From NCBI GenBank assembly GCA_019634575.1, contig JAHCAY010000004.1, forward strand, positions 40,001 through 104,000: 64,000 nt of DNA, in the 5' to 3' direction. Under the pieces are notes generated by a model that saw only the letters and a list, made by a program, of their open reading frames with translations, was not told where the DNA came from and did no database searches. The DNA comes from Candidatus Didemnitutus sp. (lineage in GTDB: Bacteria > Verrucomicrobiota > Verrucomicrobiia > Opitutales > Opitutaceae). The position numbers and the translations under genes are program-made. Position 1 is the stretch's first letter. Every line of letters starts with the position of its first letter. Of this stretch, positions 17,901-25,732 are shown piece after piece.

Positions 17901-20593
17901 ACACGATGGCGACCGGCTGGACGGGTGTGGCGCACGTTCCCGCCGCGCAGTCCGCGGCGCCCGCGCGCCATGCCACCGTGGGCGATTTGCCCATCGTGCT
18001 CGTGCGCTCCCACGAGTTCAACTACTCGGAGACCTTCGTTGAGGATCACGTCAACCAGCTCAGCTCGCAGACGACGTTGCTGTATGGATTCCCGTTTCCG
18101 CGGTTTCGACGCGGCGGCCAGTCGGTGCTGCCAGCGGCGACCGAACAGAAAATCCAGGCGACGCTCGCCGCGAAGAGCCCGATCACCGGCGAACTCTGGG
18201 CCGACTACTCCGCGGGACTCGCGGCCTTCCTCGCGCAGTCGGGTGCGAAGGCCGTGCTCGTCGAAACCGGTTTGATGGGCGCGTTCGTCCACGAAGCGTG
18301 CGAACAGGCGAAGCTGCCGTTCGTGGTTCACTTCCACGGGGTGGACGCGTTCGGTCAGGAATTGCTCGGGCGCTGGCTCCCGCGCTACCGCAAGTTCTTC
18401 CAATCGGCCGCGAGCGTGCTTGCGGTCTCGCGCGCCATGCACGCGCAACTGCTGCAGCTCGGCGCCGATCCCGTGCGCACGCTGCTCACGCCCTACGGCG
18501 TCGCCGTCGATTTGCCCGCACTTGCTCAGCCGGCGAAAGCGCCGCCGCATTTCGTGGCGGTCGGACGTTTCGTGGAGAAAAAAGCGCCGCAGCTCACGTT
18601 GCAGGCGTTCGCCGCCGTGCATCGCACGCTGCCGGAGGCGCGCCTCGTGATGATCGGCGATGGCGCGCTGCTCGCCGGTTGCCGCCAATGGGCGGAGCAA
18701 CACGGCCTCGCCGACGCGGTGACTTTCGCCGGCGTCTGCTCTCGGGAAGAGGTGTCGCGCCGCCTGGCGGCCGCGCGGGTTTTCGTGCAGCACAGCGTCA
18801 CCGCCGCGAATGGCGACAGCGAAGGACTGCCGCTGGCGGTGCTCGAGGCCGGCGCCCACGGCTTGCCCGTCGTGTCGACGCGGCACGCTGGCATTCCCGA
18901 CGCGGTGCGCGAGGGTGAGGACGGCTTTCTGGTCGACGAGAAGGATGTCGCCGGCATGGCGGAAGCAATGCTCCGGCTCGCGCAGGACGGCGAACTCGCC
19001 GCGCGCCTCGGCTCGAGCTTCCGGGCGCGCGTGGTCGCGCACTACTCGCGCGAAGTCTCGCTGGTGCGTCTGTTGGACGTGCTGCGTGCCGCCGCGGAGG
19101 AGCGTCCGGCCAAGGAGCTGGGCGTGCCAACCGCAGAAAGCGCGCCGCCTCCGCCGAGTCCGCGCGAAGCGGTGGCCGAAGACCGCAACAATCTCGCCGC
19201 TTACGTCGATCTCGGTGCCGCGTTGATCGATGCGGGCAAATTGCCCGCGGCTTACCTTGCGATCGCCGAGGCGCATCGGCTCAGCGGCGGCACGGAGCAG
19301 ACGCAGGACGCGCTCCGCCAACTCGAGGAGCACGGCGCGCTCGAGCAGCCGATCGTGCAGACCTACCGCGAGCGCGCGGGGTGGACGCCGCGCGCGCGGC
19401 ATCCGAATCCGCATCGCATTCTCGTGGTCACGAATTTGCTGCCGCCGCAGGAGATGGGCGGCTACGGACGCACCGTCTGGGAGTTTTCCCGCGAGCTGCT
19501 GGCCCGCGGGCACACGGTGCGCGTGTTGACGGCCGACATGCCGCACCTCACGCGCAAGCCCACCGCGGAGCACGCCGAGTTCGAGCGGCACGTGAGCCGC
19601 ACTCTGAAGCTGGTCGGTGATTGGAAGGACGGCGCGGTCACGCTCGAACCGGACGCTGATCGGCGCGTGGCGATGTTGCGCGCGAACCATCAGACGATCA
19701 TGCGCGAGATCGACGAGTTCGGTCCGACCGCGATCATGGCGGGCAATCTAGACTTGGCGGGACATTTTTTCATCCAGCCGGCGCTCGATCGCGGCATTCC
19801 CGTGCTGCACCGGCTCGGCAATGCGTTCCCCGGCTACGAGCCGGCGCAGTCGCCGCGCGGGCCGCTGTTCTGCCTCGCCGGTTGCAGCGCCTGGGTGAAC
19901 GAAGGCATTCGCGCGAAGAATTATCCGATCTCGCGCTACGAGGTCGTGCCGCCGGGCTCGCCGCTCACGGAGTATTATCGTGCGTGGACGCCGCAGCGGA
20001 AGAAGCTGCGCATCGCCTACGCGGGTCTGTTAATGCCCTACAAGGGCGCACATGTGCTCGTGAACGCGTTGGCTCACCTCGCGCGCGCAGGCATCGACTT
20101 CGAGTGCACGCTCGCGGGCGACACCACACGGCCGGAGTATCTCGACTCCATGCGCGCGGTCGCGACGGAGCACGGGTTTCTGGAGCGCCTGAGTTTCCCC
20201 GGGTTCCTCGGCAAGGCGGAACTCGCCGCGCTCTACGCCCGCAGCAACGTCCTCGTCTTTCCGAGCGTGTTCGAGGAGCCGTTCGGCAAGACGCAGATCG
20301 AGGCGATGGCGGCGGGCCTGCTCGTCGTCTCGAGCGGCAGTGGCGGTGCGAGCGAGATCGTCGAACATGGGAAAACCGGCTTGCTCTTCCCGGCGAGCGA
20401 CGCGCGTGCGCTCGCGGAGCGGCTGGCCGGGGCGCATCGCAACCCGGCGGTGGCGGAGAAGATCGCACTCGCCGGACAGGCGCGCGCCTTCGCCTTCACG
20501 ACCGAGGCCTCGGTGAGTCGTATCGAGGCGATTTTCGATGAGATGCTCGCCGCGGCTCGGAGCGGCGTGCCTGCGCTGGCAAGCACACCGTGA
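14921..20593 (+). CDS. Giant multidomain glycosyltransferase (GT2-GT4-methyltransferase-GT4-GT4)
   Basis: 1890 residues in one uninterrupted frame. Modules: GT2 about 44-300 (VSVIMPTYNHARFVAQALDS, EDDSRDGT, WCEGDDYWTD); GT4 about 373-735 (FVYVGRLVEEQKR, EGIPIALMEAMACGLVP); SAM methyltransferase about 780-985 (FLDIGCGVMPYREI, LTEVLEHCPEPW); GT4 about 1020-1395 (FVAVGRFVEKKAPQL, EGLPLAVLEAGAHGLPV); a short helical linker about 1420-1470; and GT4 about 1495-1885 (AYAGLLMPYKGAHVL, EEPFGKTQIEAMAAG). The product is cytoplasmic, with no membrane segments. One polypeptide could build and methylate a short oligosaccharide. A Met at residue 770 after a charged linker may mark an old gene-gene fusion point. 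The GTG start of the next gene overlaps its stop. Confidence 0.9.
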   Translation: MASSPINVPPGRIDACARLDLEEFLARFRKAPVEEIPHRCPAEPLVSVIMPTYNHARFVAQALDSILAQKVDFPFEICIGEDDSRDGTREICLDYARRFPERIRLFLVPRANNLKIAGIATGRFNLVNLLFHARGRYLAWCEGDDYWTDSTKLARQVEWLERNPGCALTFHDADVYYENGASWDSKHGYAEFPWCRMDVARRDYTARELIESPLCPTASVVLRRPANWRFPLWFFHVPSGDIPIEVMATGAAGVHNFGARWSAYRKHKGGISAQHRGDMIHVGRILTYLGLLSELDGAQLAPLAAAIEKHARELSASFAPYAPEIWDSLLAATRSRLDRAPVDDAAARTLSRVLVELEARRTDRASTAERARVHEVLFLAHGPGQVNGPNIWLTRLLTALKDRGFSPRVLMFMTRPGACPIAERLRATGVPVDEAPFAHTEDMIRTILRYVQAHPCEVFVPNLNVQGYFAAEHLRAAGIATVGVLHSDDDFHRDLVDEFIGAQNGRYLSGAVVVSEFQAAALRAIDCGATQIIQAPYGAPVPTKIAEHATPFRFVYVGRLVEEQKRISETVGAMIEVLRRHPGTEFVICGDGSARPAVEKLIAQAKLGSRIKLLGNLPSEQVQAVLLASQAFVLLSDYEGIPIALMEAMACGLVPLCTRIRSGVGELIRSSENGFFVGDRGADFVAIAERVIADRELWTRCSRAARASIEQRFSVDANADNWAAFLNSLISAAPRERRAIAIPAEFNLPPVRPNPKGIAREDRRLPKPAMNHAAPHPFTNPPLEINNVDLYWTRASILRAVREAAPQFHGVFLDIGCGVMPYREIIRQAAPKLTRYIGLDLEGSAIYRAEVDLRWDGRRIPLEDASVDSAMLTEVLEHCPEPWVVLKEARRVLKPGGVLFFTVPYIWPLHDAPWDFFRYTPFALEKLLAEAGFADVKLQALGGWNASLAQMIGLWLKRSPMTHDARLKMARELWPLYQELVRTDQLPADPKAGNTMATGWTGVAHVPAAQSAAPARHATVGDLPIVLVRSHEFNYSETFVEDHVNQLSSQTTLLYGFPFPRFRRGGQSVLPAATEQKIQATLAAKSPITGELWADYSAGLAAFLAQSGAKAVLVETGLMGAFVHEACEQAKLPFVVHFHGVDAFGQELLGRWLPRYRKFFQSAASVLAVSRAMHAQLLQLGADPVRTLLTPYGVAVDLPALAQPAKAPPHFVAVGRFVEKKAPQLTLQAFAAVHRTLPEARLVMIGDGALLAGCRQWAEQHGLADAVTFAGVCSREEVSRRLAAARVFVQHSVTAANGDSEGLPLAVLEAGAHGLPVVSTRHAGIPDAVREGEDGFLVDEKDVAGMAEAMLRLAQDGELAARLGSSFRARVVAHYSREVSLVRLLDVLRAAAEERPAKELGVPTAESAPPPPSPREAVAEDRNNLAAYVDLGAALIDAGKLPAAYLAIAEAHRLSGGTEQTQDALRQLEEHGALEQPIVQTYRERAGWTPRARHPNPHRILVVTNLLPPQEMGGYGRTVWEFSRELLARGHTVRVLTADMPHLTRKPTAEHAEFERHVSRTLKLVGDWKDGAVTLEPDADRRVAMLRANHQTIMREIDEFGPTAIMAGNLDLAGHFFIQPALDRGIPVLHRLGNAFPGYEPAQSPRGPLFCLAGCSAWVNEGIRAKNYPISRYEVVPPGSPLTEYYRAWTPQRKKLRIAYAGLLMPYKGAHVLVNALAHLARAGIDFECTLAGDTTRPEYLDSMRAVATEHGFLERLSFPGFLGKAELAALYARSNVLVFPSVFEEPFGKTQIEAMAAGLLVVSSGSGGASEIVEHGKTGLLFPASDARALAERLAGAHRNPAVAEKIALAGQARAFAFTTEASVSRIEAIFDEMLAAARSGVPALASTP

Positions 20594-22104
20594 ACGCCGC
20601 GACGGAAACGGCGACAGCCGGCGCAGGGCGGACATGGCAGTATCCGGGCGCGACCACCGGCATCGTCGTGGGACCGATGCGCCCGGAGTGGCTTGCGCAG
20701 TTGACGCAGGCGCGGGCGATCCTCTGGTGTGCCGGGACGGACGATTTGGTGCGCCCACTGACGGAACTGCCGACGACGGCGGTGCAGCGCATTCCGTTGG
20801 ATGAGTCCGCGCCGGCGCGTCTGGCCGAGAGTTTGCCGCGCTTCCTGCGGCTCGATGCCCGGCGATTGCCGTCGGTATTCGTTGCTTTGGGCGAAACCGA
20901 GGCGGCGCAACGTCGCCTCGAACCTTTGCTGGAGTGGCTCGTCGCCGAGTTGCGCGAGCAGCACCGGGCGCGGGTGACGCGGCAGCAGGATGCGTTTCGG
21001 TGGCAGCAACACGTGTTGGCGAATCTCGACGCCTACGCGCAGCGACCGTTGCCGGAGCAGTGGCGCGGCGCGCTGGCCGGCTTGCCGGCGGCAGTGTGCG
21101 GCGCGGGTCCGTCGCTCGATGTCTCGGCGGCGAGATTGTTGGCAGCGCAGGAAGGGTGCGTGGTGTTTGCGGCGGATTCGGCGCTGCGCACGCTGGCGCG
21201 GCATGGCGTGCGCGCGGATTTCGCGGTGTCGATCGACGTGGCCAAGCGGCCGGAAAAATGTCTGCCGGAATCGGGTGAGCTGCCGGGACGCGTGATTCTT
21301 GCCGCGGTAAGTCCGCCGGGGTGGCGGGCGCGGGTCGACGCGGAGAAACTGCGTTTCGTGAGCAGTCGTCAAATCACGACGGATTGGGCGACGCAGCGCC
21401 GCATCCCGGCGCCGGCGGTGGCGGTCGCAGAGAATTGCGGTGTGACTGCGTTGGAGCTCGCGCGCTGGCTGGGTTGTTCGCCGATTTACCTGTTCGGGCT
21501 CGATCTCGCACTCAGCGGACGTCAGCGGCACACCGCGGCGGTCGACGCGACGATCTACGCGCGTTCGGGTTTCGACGCGGAGCAGGAATTTCCGGAGGTG
21601 CCGGGCAATTGGGAGCCGAGCGTGCCGACGCACGCGCTGGGAGACTGGCGGGCGTTGAACGCGCGGCTGGCGACATTCCCGGCGGGCACGGTTGGCAATG
21701 TGACCGATCGCGGCGCGCGGCTTGAAAACACGTGTGCCATCCGACCCGACGAATGGGTGATGCCGCCGGCGGTGGACAAAGCCGTGCGTCTCGCCGCGCT
21801 CGAGGATGCCGGTGTCTCGCCTGCGACCGGGTCGGAGACGGCGGCGGAATTGCGGCGCTGCGGCGAGCGCTTGGACGCGGCGTTGCCGGAGTTGCGGGCC
21901 GTGCTCGCGAGCGGCGGTCCGGCGGCGGTGGCGGTGGCGCTACGGCCGTGGTTGGCCGATGCGACGATCGGCCGGGCGCTGGGCGCATATGCGCTGAAGC
22001 TGATGCCGCACCTGTTGCCGCCGACGGAGGGCGATGCGACTTTCTGGAGCGGGTTGCTCGATGAGCTGGGGGAGCTGTCGCGCGCGTTGGCGGCGCTGCG
22101 CTGA
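20590..22104 (+). CDS. Maf-like flagellin glycosyltransferase (DUF115 / MptE-like core)
   Basis: 504 residues with a GTG start overlapping the stop of the giant glycosyltransferase. The middle third carries the DUF115 core: PAAVCGAGPSLDVSAARLL near 170-190, the nucleotide-binding-like segment seen in Maf proteins, followed by GCVVFAADSALRTLARHGV, FAVSIDVAKRP and a helix near 295 (GVTALELARWLGCSPIYLFGLDLAL). Maf (motility-associated factor) proteins transfer nonulosonic acids or related sugars to flagellin Ser/Thr in the cytoplasm before export. Being last in the glycosylation run and next to four flagellin genes fits that role. The sugar donor is not evident; I saw no nonulosonic-acid synthase genes in the window. 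Confidence 0.8.
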   Translation: MNAATETATAGAGRTWQYPGATTGIVVGPMRPEWLAQLTQARAILWCAGTDDLVRPLTELPTTAVQRIPLDESAPARLAESLPRFLRLDARRLPSVFVALGETEAAQRRLEPLLEWLVAELREQHRARVTRQQDAFRWQQHVLANLDAYAQRPLPEQWRGALAGLPAAVCGAGPSLDVSAARLLAAQEGCVVFAADSALRTLARHGVRADFAVSIDVAKRPEKCLPESGELPGRVILAAVSPPGWRARVDAEKLRFVSSRQITTDWATQRRIPAPAVAVAENCGVTALELARWLGCSPIYLFGLDLALSGRQRHTAAVDATIYARSGFDAEQEFPEVPGNWEPSVPTHALGDWRALNARLATFPAGTVGNVTDRGARLENTCAIRPDEWVMPPAVDKAVRLAALEDAGVSPATGSETAAELRRCGERLDAALPELRAVLASGGPAAVAVALRPWLADATIGRALGAYALKLMPHLLPPTEGDATFWSGLLDELGELSRALAALR

Positions 22105-22135
22105 TCGCGACGCAAATCGATTTTCAAAACGCAGA

Positions 22136-22167
22136 AGACCCCGGAGAAGGAGCTCCGGGGTCTTTTT
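22136..22167. terminator. Bidirectional terminator between the maf-like gene and flagellin A1
   Basis: An 11-bp stem AGACCCCGGAG / CTCCGGGGTCT with TTTTT on the plus strand ends the glycosylation run. Read on the minus strand the same stem could also end the flagellin A1 message, though its T run is weaker. Confidence 0.85.
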
Positions 22168-22236
22168 GCGGATAGAGGCTGAGGGCCCCAGTCGCCGGGT
22201 GTGGTGGTGGGTCTGGATTCCGCCGCCCATGCCCGG

Positions 22237-22264
22237 CCGCTCGTGAGAGCGGCCGGGGGGTTGG
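22237..22264 (-). other. GC-rich hairpin just after flagellin A1
   Basis: CCGGCCGCTC-GTGA-GAGCGGCCGG forms a stem of about 10 bp some 40 bp after the stop, without a T run. The same sequence follows flagellin A2 at 24647-24674. It may protect the 3' end of the mRNA or pause transcription. Confidence 0.5.
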
Positions 22265-22299
22265 GCGAATCAGAACAACCACTAGAACAAGCCGGGAAC

Positions 22300-23118
22300 T
22301 TACTGGATGAGGCGCAGAGCGACTTGGGAGCTCTGGTTGGCCTGGGCGAGCATGGCGGTGCCGGATTGGACGAGGATGTTCCAGCGCGCGAGTTGCGTGC
22401 TTTCCTCGGCCACGTCGACATCGGTGATGCGGCTGTTGGCTGCCTCTAGGTTGGCCTTATTGACCGTCAATACTTCCGAAGCGAAGCCGAGGCGGCTCTG
22501 CTCCGCGCCGTTGGTGGCGCGCATCGTCGCGACGTTTTGGATCGCGTCGGTGATGTCAGACAGGTTCGAGATGTCGCCGAGGCTCGAGACCGACGCGGAG
22601 TCGGTCAGCGCGCCGACGCCAGACGTCGAGCTGCTGAGGTCCTTGCCGCTGAGGGAGACGGTCTGCGAGGCGTCCTCGGAGACCTTCACCGTCAGGCCGG
22701 TGGAACCGAACAGGCTGACATCGTTGAACTTTTCGTCGCTGAGCGAGGTGAGTTCGCTCTGGAGTTCGGTGAACTCGGCGTCGTAGTTCGCGAGGTCGTC
22801 GCTGTTCTTGGTCGGGTCCTGGTAGAGCGTATGCAGTTCGCTCATACGATCGAGGACCTTGCCGGCGACTTTGAGCACGCCGTCCTGGGTTTGCAGGAAC
22901 GAGACGGCATTGCCGATGTTGGTCGCGGCCGCGGCGGAACGCTTGGCGGCAGCGGAGAACTTCATCGACACGGCGAGACCGCCGGCATCATCGGAGGGAT
23001 TGACGATTTTCGAACCGCTGGAGAGCCGGTTGAGGCTCTTCTGCAAGCTAGAGTTCGAAGCGGCCAGGTTGTTTGAGGCAACCGTCGCCGCGTAGTTGGT
23101 ATTAATCACGACTGACAT
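22300..23118 (-). CDS. fliC: Flagellin (copy A1)
   Basis: 272 residues, a short flagellin with a minimal central region. The N-terminal D0/D1 helix is MSVVINTNYAATVASNNLAA followed by LNRLSSGSKIVNPSDDAGGL (canonical LSSG and DDAAG-type motifs). The C-terminal D1/D0 helix includes ITDVDVAEESTQLARWNILV and ends VALRLIQ. These ends coil to form the filament core; the protein is exported by the flagellar type III system. The variable patch near 125-195 differs from copy A2. Its own promoter, at 23169-23196, ends about 50 bp upstream. It is the last of four flagellins read on the minus strand. Confidence 0.96.
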   Translation of the reverse strand: MSVVINTNYAATVASNNLAASNSSLQKSLNRLSSGSKIVNPSDDAGGLAVSMKFSAAAKRSAAAATNIGNAVSFLQTQDGVLKVAGKVLDRMSELHTLYQDPTKNSDDLANYDAEFTELQSELTSLSDEKFNDVSLFGSTGLTVKVSEDASQTVSLSGKDLSSSTSGVGALTDSASVSSLGDISNLSDITDAIQNVATMRATNGAEQSRLGFASEVLTVNKANLEAANSRITDVDVAEESTQLARWNILVQSGTAMLAQANQSSQVALRLIQ

Positions 23119-23168
23119 GGTATCTATCCTTGATCACTTGCGACATTCCGTCGTCGCCACGGGCCGGG

Positions 23169-23196
23169 ATATGCGGCGCCCGGTCGCGCCGTTTGA
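23169..23196 (-). promoter_or_regulatory. Sigma-28-like promoter of flagellin A1
   Basis: Minus strand: TCAAACGG (23189-23196), 11 nt, GCCGCATA (23170-23177). The leader would be about 45 nt, with AAGGA before the ATG. The same promoter is conserved upstream of A2. Confidence 0.5.
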
Positions 23197-23326
23197 GGCA
23201 TGAGCTTCAAATTCAAAGAACACGGCGGCACGGGCCCGCCGGTGGGAAAGACATATAGACAACCGCTCTGACAACGCGGGGTCGGGGGACTAGGCCGACC
23301 GCCGCGGACTACCTAACCGCTCCGGA

Positions 23327-24145
23327 TCAACCCAGGAGCTTGAGCGCGATCTGCGCGCTCTGGTTCGCCTGCGACAGCATGGCCGTGCCGGACTGCACGA
23401 GGATGTTGTAGCGGGCGAGGGCAGTGCTCTCACTCGCGACATCGACGTCGATGATTCGGCTGTTGGCGGCTTCGAGGTTGGCCTTGTTGACCGTGAGCAC
23501 CTCGCCGGCGAAGCCGAGGCGGCTTTGCTCGGCGCCGTTGGTGGCGCGCATCGTCGCGACGTTCTGGATCGCATCGGTGATGGTCGACAGGTTCGAGATG
23601 TCGCCGAGGCTCGCGACCGACGCGGTGTCCGTGAGTGCGCCGATGCCGGCGGTGGAACTGGAGAGATCCTTGCCACTGATGGACACGGTGGAGCCGCCGT
23701 CCTCAGAGACGGGCACGCTCAGGGCGGTAGTGCCGAACAGGGAGACGTTGTTGAACTTCTCGTCGCTGAGCGAAGTGAGCTCGCTCTGGAGTTCGGTGAA
23801 CTCGGCGTCGTAGTTCGCGAGGTCGTCGGAATTCTTGGTGGGATCCTGGTAGAGCGTGTGGAGCTCGCCGAGGCGCTCGAGGACCTTGCCGGTCACCTTG
23901 AGCACACCGTCCTGCGACTGCAGGAACGAAATCGAGTTCGCGATGTTGGTATTGGCCGCGGCGGAGCGCTTGGCGGCGGCGGACAACTTCATCGACACGG
24001 CCAAGCCGCCGGCGTCGTCCGCGGGGTTAACGATCTTCGAGCCACTCGAGAGACGATTGAGGCTCTTTTGGAGCATATCGTTCGACATGGCCAGGTTGTT
24101 CGACGCGACAGTCGCGGCGAAGTTGCTGTTGATGACAACTGACAT
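23327..24145 (-). CDS. fliC: Flagellin (copy B1)
   Basis: 272 residues, with the same architecture as copy A1 but a distinct paralogue type. It begins MSVVINSNFAATVASNNLAM and ends QIALKLLG, where the A copies end VALRLIQ. The LSSG and DDAGG motifs lie near residues 32-45. Compared with B2, the ends are almost identical while the central patch (about 120-190) differs and is closer to that of A1. It has a good Shine-Dalgarno (AAGGAAG) before the ATG and its own sigma-28-like promoter. It could form a filament segment distinct from A-type flagellin. Confidence 0.96.
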   Translation of the reverse strand: MSVVINSNFAATVASNNLAMSNDMLQKSLNRLSSGSKIVNPADDAGGLAVSMKLSAAAKRSAAANTNIANSISFLQSQDGVLKVTGKVLERLGELHTLYQDPTKNSDDLANYDAEFTELQSELTSLSDEKFNNVSLFGTTALSVPVSEDGGSTVSISGKDLSSSTAGIGALTDTASVASLGDISNLSTITDAIQNVATMRATNGAEQSRLGFAGEVLTVNKANLEAANSRIIDVDVASESTALARYNILVQSGTAMLSQANQSAQIALKLLG

Positions 24146-24248
24146 GGGATCTTCCTTGATTTTGAATGCGACGTCCGTGTCGCAGTCGGTCCCAGATTCG
24201 CGGCTCCGGGACGGACCGGCCTTGGTTTCTGATTCGCGGCAGGTGAAG

Positions 24249-24275
24249 TAACGGCGCGCGGTGAGGAAAATTTAG
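24249..24275 (-). promoter_or_regulatory. Sigma-28-like promoter of flagellin B1
   Basis: Minus strand: TAAATTTT (24268-24275), exactly 11 nt, GCCGTTAC (24249-24256). The leader is about 97 nt. Two direct repeats of GCCGCGAATC on the minus strand (near 24196-24205 and 24232-24241) lie in the leader. Confidence 0.6.
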
Positions 24276-24544
24276 CCGCACGTTGCGGAATTTTTTTCCG
24301 AATCGAGAAACAGCGATGCGGCAGATTTTTCACTCGGAGAAATGACGCTGCGGCGCTTCGGGGGGCGCGGTCACACGACGGCGGCGAACGAAAAACGCGC
24401 GCCCATCGATGGCGCGTTGCGCGCGCCGGCGCCGTCTGGGTGCGGCGATCGGATGTCTCGCTCGCGGGCGATTCATACACGCGGGCACGCGCGGCGATCG
24501 CTGATCGGTCGCGCCCAGGGCGCGGAAGCCGTGGGCGAAAACGC
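24276..24544. other. Spacer between flagellins A2 and B1
   Basis: About 270 bp without a credible gene. Left of the B1 promoter lies a small palindrome (GGAAAAAAATTCC on the minus strand near 24288-24300); the rest is GC-rich. The part from about 24505 is a diverged copy of the sequence after the maf-like gene (22105 onward), which marks the boundary of the tandem duplication. Confidence 0.5.
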
Positions 24545-24577
24545 AAAAGCCCCCGGAGAAAACTCCGAGGGCATTTT
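24545..24577 (-). terminator. Terminator of flagellin A2
   Basis: A 10-bp stem with one mismatch (GCCCCCGGAG / CTCCGAGGGC), AAAA/TTTT loop, then TTTTGCGTTTT on the minus strand. It is a diverged counterpart of the terminator at 22136. Confidence 0.75.
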
Positions 24578-24709
24578 GTGGATAGAGAGGGCTTGTGGCC
24601 CCAACCGGCGAGGGTGGTGGGTCTGGATTCCGCCGCCCATGCCCGGCCGCTCGTGAGAGCGGCCGGGGGGTTGGGCGAATCAGAACAACCACTAGAACAA
24701 GCCGGGAAC

Positions 24710-25525
24710 TTACTGGATGAGGCGCAGAGCGACTTGGGAGCTCTGGTTGGCCTGGGCGAGCATGGCGGTGCCGGATTGGACGAGGATGTTCCAGCGCGCG
24801 AGTTGCGTGCTTTCCTCGGCCACGTCGACATCGGTGATGCGGCTGTTGGCTGCCTCCAGGTTGGCCTTATTGACCGTCAATACTTCCGAAGCGAAGCCGA
24901 GGCGGCTCTGCTCCGCGCCGTTGGTGGCGCGCATCGTCGCGACGTTTTGGATCGCGTCGGTGATCGTCGACAGGTTCGTGATATCACCGAGACTGGTGAC
25001 ACCCGTATCTGTCAGGGCGCCGACGCCAGCGGACGTGCTGGACAGGTCCTTGCCGCTGAGGGAGACGGTCTGCGAGGCATCCTCGGAGACCTTCACCGAC
25101 AGGGCGGTGGAGCCGAACAGGCTGACATCGTTGAACTTCTCGTCGCCGAGAGAATCGAGCTCGCTCTGGAGCTCGGTGAACTCGGCGTCGTAGTTCGCGA
25201 GGTCGTCGCTGTTCTTGGTCGGGTCCTGGTAGAGCGTATGCAGTTCGCTCATACGATCGAGGACCTTGCCGGCGACTTTGAGCACGCCGTCCTGGGTTTG
25301 CAGGAACGAGACGGCATTGCCGATGTTGGTCGCGGCCGCGGCGGAACGCTTGGCGGCAGCGGAGAACTTCATCGACACGGCGAGACCGCCGGCATCATCG
25401 GAGGGATTGACGATTTTCGAACCGCTGGAGAGCCGGTTGAGGCTCTTCTGCAAGCTAGAGTTCGAAGCGGCCAGGTTGTTTGAGGCAACCGTCGCCGCGT
25501 AGTTGGTATTAATCACGACTGACAT
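24710..25525 (-). CDS. fliC: Flagellin (copy A2)
   Basis: 271 residues. It is nearly identical to A1 over the first about 120 residues and the last about 80. The central patch differs: A2 reads GALTDTGVTSLGDITNLST where A1 reads GALTDSASVSSLGDISNLS, one residue longer. In this patch A2 resembles its neighbour B2 rather than A1. Promoter, leader and downstream hairpin are copied from A1. It is the third cistron when the minus strand is read leftwards from fliD, after B2. Confidence 0.96.
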   Translation of the reverse strand: MSVVINTNYAATVASNNLAASNSSLQKSLNRLSSGSKIVNPSDDAGGLAVSMKFSAAAKRSAAAATNIGNAVSFLQTQDGVLKVAGKVLDRMSELHTLYQDPTKNSDDLANYDAEFTELQSELDSLGDEKFNDVSLFGSTALSVKVSEDASQTVSLSGKDLSSTSAGVGALTDTGVTSLGDITNLSTITDAIQNVATMRATNGAEQSRLGFASEVLTVNKANLEAANSRITDVDVAEESTQLARWNILVQSGTAMLAQANQSSQVALRLIQ

Positions 25526-25574
25526 GGTATCTATCCTTGATCATTGCGACATTCCGTCGTCGCCACGGGCCGGG

Positions 25575-25602
25575 ATATGCGGCGCCCGGTCGCGCCGTTT
25601 GA
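25575..25602 (-). promoter_or_regulatory. Sigma-28-like promoter of flagellin A2
   Basis: Identical in sequence and position to the A1 promoter: TCAAACGG (25595-25602), 11 nt, GCCGCATA (25576-25583) on the minus strand. Confidence 0.5.
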
Positions 25603-25732
25603 GGCATGAGCTTCAAATTCAAAGAACACGGCGGCACGGGCCCGCCGGTGGGAAAGACATATAGACAACCGCTCTGACAACGCGGGGTCGGGGGACTAGG
25701 CCGACCGCCGCGGACTACCTAACCGCTCCGGA

